From Rhodanobacteraceae bacterium (GTDB taxonomy: Bacteria > Pseudomonadota > Gammaproteobacteria > Xanthomonadales > Rhodanobacteraceae): 46,417 nt of DNA. Within the stretch, counting starts at the first letter, position 1. Each line of letters begins with the position of its first letter. Of this stretch, positions 41,246 through 46,417 are shown in pieces. The notes under the pieces were generated by a model, which worked only from the letters and a program-made list of their open reading frames with translations, did not search any database and was not told the origin of the DNA. The stretch spans positions 1 to 46,417 of the forward strand of contig SCQS01000074.1 in the NCBI GenBank assembly GCA_004299705.1, written 5' to 3'. The translations under genes were made by a program, and so were the position numbers.

Positions 41246-42619
41246 TCAGCCGCCGATCTGCAATTGCACCATCTGCCCCTGCCGCACCAGTGTCAGAAGC
41301 AGCACGCGCGGGTGCAACGAGAACACGCGACGCAGTTGCACGAGATTGGGCGTCGCCACGTTGTTCACTCCGACCAGCACGTCGCCGCTGTCCAATCCGT
41401 TGCGCGCCGCGCGGCTGCCCGGCGCCACGTCGGTGATGGTGACGCCCTCGATGCCATTGCCGGACGGCGTATCGCTGAAGCTGGCGCCGGCAAGGCGCGC
41501 ATCCAGCGAAGCACCGGACGCCTGCGAGCTGATCGCGGTCAACGTGGCGTCGATCACGAGCTGCCTGCCGCCGCGGTCCACGCCCAGCCTGAGCGTGCTG
41601 CCGAGCGGCGCTAGGCCTTGCGCGTTGCGCAGATCCTGCGCATCGGTGACGGGGTTGCCATTGACGCTGGTGACGAGGTCGCCGGGCTTCAAGCCCGCCT
41701 TGGCGGCGGGCGAGTCGGGCAGCACGTTGGTGATCAACGCGCCGCCGGACGCCTTGATGCCCAGCGCCGCGGCCACGCGCGCGGTGAGGTTCTGCACATC
41801 CACGCCGAGGCTGCCGCGCTCGACCTTGCCGTGCGCGATCAACTGCTTCATCACGTCGGCCGCGAGGTTGGACGGAATCGCGAAACCCAGCCCCGCGCTC
41901 GCGCCCGAGGGCGAATAGATCATCGAGTTGATGCCGACCAGTTGTCCGTCGAGGTTGACCAGCGCGCCACCGGAATTGCCGGGGTTGATCGAGGCGTCGG
42001 TCTGGATGTAGTTCTGCACGCCGCTGCGGCGCAGGTCCTGGCGCTGCAGGCCGGAAATGATGCCCGAGGTCGCCGACTGGCCAAGCCCGAACGGATCGCC
42101 CAGCGCCACCACGAAATCACCGACCCGCAATTTCGAGGAATCGGCGAACGGCAGCGCGACCAGGCCGGGCGCGTGGATCTGGATCACCGCGAGGTCGCTC
42201 ACCGCATCGGCACCGATCACCTTGGCGGTGTACGACTTGCCGTCGGTCAGGGTCACCTTGATGTCGTCGGAGCCCGCGATCACGTGGTTGTTGGTGAGGA
42301 TGTAGCCCTTTTGCGCATTCACGATCACGCCGGAACCCAGCGACTGCTGCACCAGTTCGCGCGAGGGCACCGCCGGCATGCCGAAGAACTGGCGCATGAT
42401 CGGATCGCTGAAGAACGGGTTGACCGCGACGCGTCGGTGGCTGGTCGAGGAAATGTTGACCACCGCGGGCGACACCCTGGCGATCATCGGTGCCAACGAG
42501 GGCAATGCCTGGCCGTTGACCGCTTCCGGCAGGGTGCCGGCGAAGGCGGGCAAGGCCAGGGCCAGCGCGACGACGGCGATGCCAAGACGCAAGTGGCGGG
42601 TGCGGGATACGGGCAGCAT
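41246..42619 (-). CDS. Periplasmic serine protease/chaperone, DegP/DegQ (HtrA) family
   Basis: 457 residues, the size of DegQ/MucD. HtrA proteases degrade or refold damaged envelope proteins. The signal peptide LGIAVVALALALPAFAG is cleaved near residue 28. The trypsin-like domain has the triad His112 (TNNHVIAG), Asp142 (AVSDLAVI) and Ser216 (GNSGGAL). Two PDZ domains follow: GSLGVDVQNLTARVAAALGI to AAKAGLKPGDLVTSVNG, and a second with GVTITDVAPGSRAARNGLDSGDVLVGVN. The loop between strand segments (NPFFSDPIMRQFFGMP) is typical for DegQ-like members. ATG 42619 has AAGGAG upstream. A GATAAT -10-like hexamer on the minus strand is at 42655-42650. It is first of three minus-strand genes; the next follows after 126 nt. 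Confidence 0.92.
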   Translation of the reverse strand: MLPVSRTRHLRLGIAVVALALALPAFAGTLPEAVNGQALPSLAPMIARVSPAVVNISSTSHRRVAVNPFFSDPIMRQFFGMPAVPSRELVQQSLGSGVIVNAQKGYILTNNHVIAGSDDIKVTLTDGKSYTAKVIGADAVSDLAVIQIHAPGLVALPFADSSKLRVGDFVVALGDPFGLGQSATSGIISGLQRQDLRRSGVQNYIQTDASINPGNSGGALVNLDGQLVGINSMIYSPSGASAGLGFAIPSNLAADVMKQLIAHGKVERGSLGVDVQNLTARVAAALGIKASGGALITNVLPDSPAAKAGLKPGDLVTSVNGNPVTDAQDLRNAQGLAPLGSTLRLGVDRGGRQLVIDATLTAISSQASGASLDARLAGASFSDTPSGNGIEGVTITDVAPGSRAARNGLDSGDVLVGVNNVATPNLVQLRRVFSLHPRVLLLTLVRQGQMVQLQIGG

Positions 42620-42785
42620 GGTGGCTCCTTGTGACGGTCGAACCCACGCATTATCGGGCATGCGACCCGGCTCGCGGCCACGGGTTCCGCACCCCGCCGC
42701 GTCGGCGGAACCCGGATCGGAATTTTTTTGCCGCGCCCCCTTTACAGGCCCGATCGGTCAGCGTAGGGTTGAATCCCGCTCGCGA

Positions 42786-42801
42786 TCACAACATCTTGTG
42801 T
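42786..42801. promoter_or_regulatory. NrdR-box-like palindrome upstream of nrdJa
   Basis: TCACAACATCTTGTGT has 13 of 16 matches to an idealised NrdR box ACACAATATATTGTGT and is a clear dyad (CACAA-CATC-TTGTG). NrdR represses ribonucleotide reductase genes and usually binds two boxes about 31 nt apart; a second box is not evident here. The site is 497 nt from the nrdJa start because the inverted-repeat element lies between them. Confidence 0.45.
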
Positions 42802-42994
42802 TTTGGGCCGCAGCTTGGCCCAAGGGTTTGGCTTCAAGGCAGACGGGCGGGGGTGGCAAAGATGGTGATCTGGTGGTTGAGTTGGGCTTGCAGGGCATCG
42901 GCACCGATGCGGCGCGGCCCTCTCGGTTGAATCGGACCCCGAAACGCGGCGCCTGACGGTGCGGCGCGGGGCATGGTCGTCGGCATCCGGGCCT

Positions 42995-43262
42995 GGGTCT
43001 GTTGACGCCATGCCAAATGGCCGCGCCGCCGGCCCTTGGCCTGCAGGGCAAGGAAGAGTGAGGAAGATGTATGTCGATACATAGACGAACGATGACGCCG
43101 CCATGCGGGCCAAGGGCCCCGGCCCGAAGGATTGCTCCGCAGCGGCCGCCATACGGCGGCGCGTGCCTTGACCATAGTCCCGCTATGGCGCTGCGGCGCG
43201 CACCTTGTCTGGCAGCCGCTGCGGAAACAACGCGGCTCACTTGGCATGGCGTCAACAGACCC
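42995..43262. mobile_element. MITE-like element with 22-bp perfect terminal inverted repeats
   Basis: 42995-43016 (GGGTCTGTTGACGCCATG and on) and 43241-43262 are exact reverse complements over 22 bp and bound a 268-bp segment without coding capacity. The interior is highly structured: ATGTAT-GTCG-ATACAT, GCCGCC-ATAC-GGCGGC and CCATAG-TCCCG-CTATGG. No clear target duplication is seen. The layout is that of a non-autonomous transposable element. It ends 35 nt before the nrdJa ATG, so its right end supplies most of the immediate leader. Confidence 0.65.
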
Positions 43263-43297
43263 TGAAACCCGGAACAGACACGGAGGCAATAAACAAA

Positions 43298-45445
43298 ATG
43301 GGTACGGCGCGGGTACGAGAGATGGCGCGGACGGTGACGGAGGTTCCCTTGCAACCGGCATCGCTGGACATCTGGGACAAGAAATATCGCCTCAAGACCA
43401 AGCAGGGCGAACCGGTCGACGCGACCGTGGACGACACCTGGTCGCGCGTCGCACGCGCGCTGGCCGACGTCGAAACGACGCCGGAACTGCGCGAGAAGTG
43501 GCACGAGCGCTTCCTGTGGGCGCTGCGCCACGGCGCGATCCCGGCCGGACGCATCACCTCCAATGCCGGCGCGCGCGAGCACAAGCCGGCCACCTCCACC
43601 ATCAACTGCACGGTGTCGGGCACCATCACCGATTCGATGGACGACATCCTGGAGAAGGTCCACGAAGCGGGCCTGACCCTGAAAGCCGGCTGCGGCATCG
43701 GCTACGAGTTCTCGACGTTGCGCCCGCGCAACGCCTACGTTTCGGGCGCCGGCGCCTACACCTCGGGCCCGCTGTCGTTCATGGACATCTACGACAAGAT
43801 GTGTTTCACGGTGTCCAGCGCGGGCGGCCGCCGCGGCGCGCAGATGGGCACCTTCGACGTGTCGCATCCCGACGTCAAGGAATTCATCCGCGCCAAGCGC
43901 GAGGACGGCCGGCTGCGCCAGTTCAACCTGTCGCTGCTGATCACCGACGGGTTCATGCAGGCGGTCGAAACCGATGCCGACTGGCCGCTGGTGTTCCCGG
44001 TGCACGTCAAGGAAAAGGACGAAGTCGATCTCGCCGACGCGGCGCAAGTCGTGTGGCGCGAATGGCCCAGCCACGACAACTACATCGTGCGCGAGGACGG
44101 CCTGGTCGCCTGCAAGATCTACGGCCACATCCGCGCGCGGCACCTGTGGGACATGATCATGGTCTCGACGTACGACTACGCCGAACCGGGATTCATCCTG
44201 ATCGACCGCGTCAACGAGATGAACAACAACTGGTGGTGCGAGCACATCCGCGCGACCAACCCCTGTGGCGAACAACCCTTGCCGCCCTACGGCTCCTGCC
44301 TGCTGGGTTCGGTGAACCTGACCCGTTTCGTGCGCGATCCGTTCGGGCCCAAGGCGCACTTCGACATGGACGAGTACCGCGAGGTGGTGAAGGTTTTCAC
44401 CCGCATGCTCGACAACGTGGTCGAGGTGAACGGCCTGCCCCTGCAAAAACAGCGCGACGAGATCACCTCCAAGCGCCGCCACGGCATGGGCTTTTTGGGC
44501 CTGGGCTCGACGCTGGCAATGTTGAGGCTGCGTTACGGTTCGATTGATGCCGTGAAATTCACCGAGGACGTCTCGCGCGAGATGGCGCTGGCCGGCTGGG
44601 AGGTGGCGCTGGAACTCGCGCACGAGAAGGGCCCCGCGCCGATCCTCGTGAAGGATTACACCGTCACCGGCGACATGCTGCGCAAGCGCCCGGAAATGGT
44701 GCGCGACGGCTGGAAGGTCGGCGCCAGCATCCCCGGCCGCGTGCTGCACGCGAAATATTCGCGCTACATGCAGCGGGTCGCGGAAGTCGCGCCCGAACTG
44801 GTGGACAAGCTCGCCGCCACCGGCGCGCGCTTCACCCACCACACCTCGATCGCGCCAACCGGCACCATCTCGCTGTCGCTGGCCAACAACGCCTCCAACG
44901 GCATCGAACCCTCGTTCGCGCACAGCTACTCGCGCAACGTGATCCGGCCCGGCAAGAAGACCAAGGAAAAGGTCGAGGTGATGAGCTATGAACTGCTGGC
45001 CTACCGCGCGCTGATCAACGCCGACGCCAAGCCGGGTTCCGACGAACCCAGCGAAAAGCTGCCGGACTACTTCGTCGCGGCCGACGACATCAGCCCGATG
45101 CAGCACGTGGACATCCAGGCCGCGGCGCAAAAGTGGGTGGATTCGTCCATCTCCAAGACCGCCAACGTGCCGACCGACTACCCCTACGAGGACTTCAAGG
45201 ACATCTACTTCCACGCCTACAAGAAAGGCCTCAAGGGCTGCACCACCTTCCGCTTCAACCCGGCCGCCTTCCAGGGCGTGCTGGTGAAGGACGCCGACCT
45301 TGCCAACACCACCTACCGCTTCGAGCTGGAAGACGGCAGCGTGGTCGAGATGAAAGGCAACGAGGAAGTCGAGTACGACGGCGAAACCCACACCGCCGCC
45401 AACCTGTTCGACGCGCTGAAAGAGGGGTATTACGGGAAGTTCTGA
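43298..45445 (+). CDS. nrdJ: Adenosylcobalamin-dependent (class II) ribonucleotide reductase, catalytic part NrdJa
   Basis: 715 residues. It reduces ribonucleotides to deoxyribonucleotides using a thiyl radical made from adenosylcobalamin, so it works with or without oxygen. The catalytic cysteines are present: ATSTINCTVSGT (redox Cys), NPCGEQPLPPYGSCLLGSVNL (radical Cys in N-x-C-x-E, and the partner Cys in GSCLLGSVNL). Other class II landmarks are KAGCGIGYEFS, GRRGAQMGTFDVSHPD, HGMGFLGLG and SIAPTGTISL. It ends at GYYGKF without the C-terminal zinc/redox-cysteine domain. A gene resembling that missing domain starts at 46160, so the reductase is split, as in the nrdJa-nrdJb arrangement of Pseudomonas. 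GGAGG is 11 nt before ATG 43298; ATG 43322 is possible. Confidence 0.92.
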   Translation: MGTARVREMARTVTEVPLQPASLDIWDKKYRLKTKQGEPVDATVDDTWSRVARALADVETTPELREKWHERFLWALRHGAIPAGRITSNAGAREHKPATSTINCTVSGTITDSMDDILEKVHEAGLTLKAGCGIGYEFSTLRPRNAYVSGAGAYTSGPLSFMDIYDKMCFTVSSAGGRRGAQMGTFDVSHPDVKEFIRAKREDGRLRQFNLSLLITDGFMQAVETDADWPLVFPVHVKEKDEVDLADAAQVVWREWPSHDNYIVREDGLVACKIYGHIRARHLWDMIMVSTYDYAEPGFILIDRVNEMNNNWWCEHIRATNPCGEQPLPPYGSCLLGSVNLTRFVRDPFGPKAHFDMDEYREVVKVFTRMLDNVVEVNGLPLQKQRDEITSKRRHGMGFLGLGSTLAMLRLRYGSIDAVKFTEDVSREMALAGWEVALELAHEKGPAPILVKDYTVTGDMLRKRPEMVRDGWKVGASIPGRVLHAKYSRYMQRVAEVAPELVDKLAATGARFTHHTSIAPTGTISLSLANNASNGIEPSFAHSYSRNVIRPGKKTKEKVEVMSYELLAYRALINADAKPGSDEPSEKLPDYFVAADDISPMQHVDIQAAAQKWVDSSISKTANVPTDYPYEDFKDIYFHAYKKGLKGCTTFRFNPAAFQGVLVKDADLANTTYRFELEDGSVVEMKGNEEVEYDGETHTAANLFDALKEGYYGKF

Positions 45446-45470
45446 GCGGCATGCGCTCGGTGCTCCCTGC

Positions 45471-45582
45471 GAAGCCGCTGTTGTGAAAAGTCAGGGCAGG
45501 AAGCCCGTTCCGGTTTCCCTTGGCCGAAATTGGCACCGGGAAACGAAGTTTGTGCAGATGCGGCGATCAGGGACGATCGCAC
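45471..45582. repeat. Dispersed repeat GAAGC(G/C)GCTGTTG...AGTCAGGG, copy 2
   Basis: It shares blocks GAAGCCGCTGTTG, AAGTCAGGG, AAGCCCGTTC and the terminal hairpin GCGATC-AGGGAC-GATCGC (45563-45580) with 20866-21005. The loop AGGGAC is unchanged while the stem carries a T-A to A-T swap on both sides, which supports a conserved RNA or DNA hairpin. Confidence 0.65.
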
Positions 45583-45607
45583 GAAAAACGGTGTAAAAAG
45601 CAATCGG

Positions 45608-45667
45608 CGGAACGTTCCGACCATGCGTCCGTTGTGTGAGAATGGGTCACGGCGACGCGCGTCGCCG
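45608..45667. promoter_or_regulatory. Two perfect palindromes in the leader of the histone-like gene
   Basis: CGGAACGTTCCG (45608-45619) and CGGCGACGCGCGTCGCCG (45650-45667) are perfect 12- and 18-bp palindromes 54 to 114 nt before the ATG of the H1-like gene. The first is short enough for a dimeric repressor. The second would form a strong hairpin in the mRNA leader. Function unknown. Confidence 0.45.
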
Positions 45668-45721
45668 TTTCGAAGTATCACCAGTGGTCCACTGTCAACG
45701 ATCCATCCGGAGGAGCATCCG

Positions 45722-46087
45722 ATGAGCAACGAAACCACGTTCCCGTGGAGCATCACCGAAGAACCCGCGGCACCCGCCGCGCCGGCCCCGGCCGCTGCCA
45801 AACCGGCTGCCAAGAAACCGGCGAAGAAAAAGAAGGCGGCCAAGAAACCAGCCGCCAAGAAGGCGGCAAAGAAACCCGCCAAGAAAGCGGCCAAGAAAAA
45901 GGCGGCCAAGAAGACCGCGCGCAAGGCGGTCAAGAAGGGCGCGCGCAAGGCCGCCAGGAAAACTGCCCGCAAGGCGGTCAAGAAAGGCACACGCAAGGCC
46001 GTGAAGAAGGGCGGGGCCAAGAAAAAGGCTGCCAGGAAGCCCGCGAAGAAGGCTGCCAAAAAAGCCGCCCGTCGCAAGAAAAAGTAA
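45722..46087 (+). CDS. Histone H1-like Lys/Ala-rich DNA-binding protein
   Basis: 121 residues. A short acidic start (MSNETTFPWSITEEP) is followed by an Ala/Pro linker and then about 90 residues made almost only of Lys, Ala, Pro and Arg in KKAAKKPAKK-type repeats, ending RRKKK. This is the composition of eukaryotic histone H1 tails and of bacterial H1-like proteins (AlgP, Hc1/BpH1 type), which bind DNA non-specifically. The number of repeats in such genes often varies between strains. ATG 45722 has GGAGG at 8-9 nt. It lies between the two halves of the ribonucleotide reductase and is closed by a strong terminator. Confidence 0.85.
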   Translation: MSNETTFPWSITEEPAAPAAPAPAAAKPAAKKPAKKKKAAKKPAAKKAAKKPAKKAAKKKAAKKTARKAVKKGARKAARKTARKAVKKGTRKAVKKGGAKKKAARKPAKKAAKKAARRKKK

Positions 46088-46102
46088 TGCCGCAACACCG
46101 AG

Positions 46103-46135
46103 GACGCCGGCCCTGCCGGGCCGGCGTCTTTTTTT
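46103..46135 (+). terminator. Strong Rho-independent terminator after the H1-like gene
   Basis: GACGCCGGCCC (46103-46113), loop TGCC, GGGCCGGCGTC (46118-46128), then T7. It is an 11-bp perfect GC-rich stem. Only 24 nt lie between the T-run and the nrdJb-like ATG, leaving little room for a separate promoter. Confidence 0.92.
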
Positions 46136-46159
46136 GAATCCCGCGCAGGAACGCACAGC

Positions 46160-46417
46160 ATGGCCGTACGCATCAACAAGAAGATCAAGGGCTACCAGGT
46201 CCTCGGCAACGAGGCGAAAGCCGCGCCAGCAATCCAGGACGACAACACCCCGGTCGCAACGTCCGAGGTCAAGGTCATCCAGATGCACGAGAAGCTGGAG
46301 CGTCCGGAAATCCTGATCGGGGCCACCTACAAGATCAAATCGCCGCTGTTCGAGCACGCGCTGTACGTCACCATCAACGACATCGTGCTGAACGCCGGCA
46401 CCGAATTCGAGATGCGC
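46160..46417 (+). CDS. NrdJb-like C-terminal part of the B12-dependent ribonucleotide reductase (TSCPD-type, partial)
   Basis: The first 86 residues; the gene continues past the window. It begins MAVRINKKIKGYQVL, then VKVIQMHEKLERPEILIGATYKIKSPLFEHALYVTINDIVLN. As I recall them, the RPExLxGxTYKIKxP and YVTINDI phrases belong to the C-terminal segment (TSCPD-containing) of class II reductases, carried on a separate nrdJb gene in Pseudomonas and Xanthomonas. That segment supplies the cysteines that re-reduce the active site, beyond this window. AGGA lies 10 nt before ATG 46160. Its position 24 nt after a strong terminator implies partial read-through or a promoter overlapping the hairpin. Confidence 0.75.
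   Translation, partial: MAVRINKKIKGYQVLGNEAKAAPAIQDDNTPVATSEVKVIQMHEKLERPEILIGATYKIKSPLFEHALYVTINDIVLNAGTEFEMR

Larger units (their letters stand above)
42620..43297. other. Long intergenic region between degP/Q and nrdJa
   Basis: 678 nt with no gene I can support. It holds a hairpin GGGTTCCGC to GCGGAACCC ending 9 nt before a T7 run (about 42683-42729), an NrdR-box-like palindrome (42786-42801), a GCATCGG-CA-CCGATGC dyad near 42897-42912, and a 268-bp element with 22-bp terminal inverted repeats (42995-43262). A cobalamin riboswitch might be expected before a B12-dependent reductase, but I found no B12-box sequence (AGYCMGGAGACCTGCC-like). Confidence 0.7.

Noticed and set aside
42620-43297. 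Possible cobalamin riboswitch before the B12-dependent reductase.
   Set aside because: I looked for a B12-box and the conserved GCCACTG segment and found neither; an Infernal scan with RF00174 would settle it.
1-46417. CRISPR arrays, rRNA operons and complete insertion sequences.
   Set aside because: No regularly spaced direct repeats of 23-40 nt, no rRNA sequence and no transposase gene were recognised anywhere in the window.

Overview
The window reads as a GC-rich gammaproteobacterial chromosome of the Xanthomonadales/Lysobacterales type. The gene sets rpoH with ftsE-ftsX, rhlB/trxA/rho, a phasin gene, and a two-gene vitamin-B12-dependent ribonucleotide reductase fit that order, and a Rhodanobacteraceae-like genome is my best guess. 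This is inference from gene content; no 16S rRNA or other strong marker is present.

Layout. 1-22.5 kb is mostly housekeeping: the end of pilU (twitching ATPase), sppA, a MATE exporter divergent from a DUF3667 membrane protein and a DUF4286 protein, priA, rpoH, ung, a two-receiver response regulator, ftsX-ftsE, rhlB divergent from trxA, rho, a LOG-family nucleotide hydrolase, tRNA-Arg(CCG), a ClC-family channel/antiporter, tRNA-Met(CAT), a phasin, a pirin, a UPF0149/YecA-family protein and exonuclease III. At least five families of dispersed palindromic repeats fill the gaps, most in two or three copies.

22.6-38.2 kb is a two-partner secretion (TPS) locus: tpsB (outer-membrane transporter), a 4181-residue tpsA exoprotein with a CdiA/FHA-like architecture, a lipoprotein gene whose ATG overlaps the tpsA stop (ATGA), and a second lipoprotein gene. 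The exoprotein has no VENN pretoxin motif. Its last ~440 residues contain a Ser-Asp-His arrangement resembling the back half of an alpha/beta hydrolase. I propose that this locus is a contact-dependent or secreted hydrolase system with lipoprotein immunity or accessory factors. It is the most interesting part of the window.

38.4-42.6 kb, on the minus strand, holds a periplasmic DegP/DegQ-type protease, a phosphate-binding-like protein with a LysM domain, and an M17 leucyl aminopeptidase. 43.3 kb to the end holds the adenosylcobalamin-dependent ribonucleotide reductase, split into nrdJa and a nrdJb-like gene that runs off the window. A histone-H1-like Lys/Ala-rich gene and a strong terminator lie between the two halves. 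A 268-bp element with 22-bp terminal inverted repeats lies upstream of nrdJa, downstream of an NrdR-box-like palindrome.
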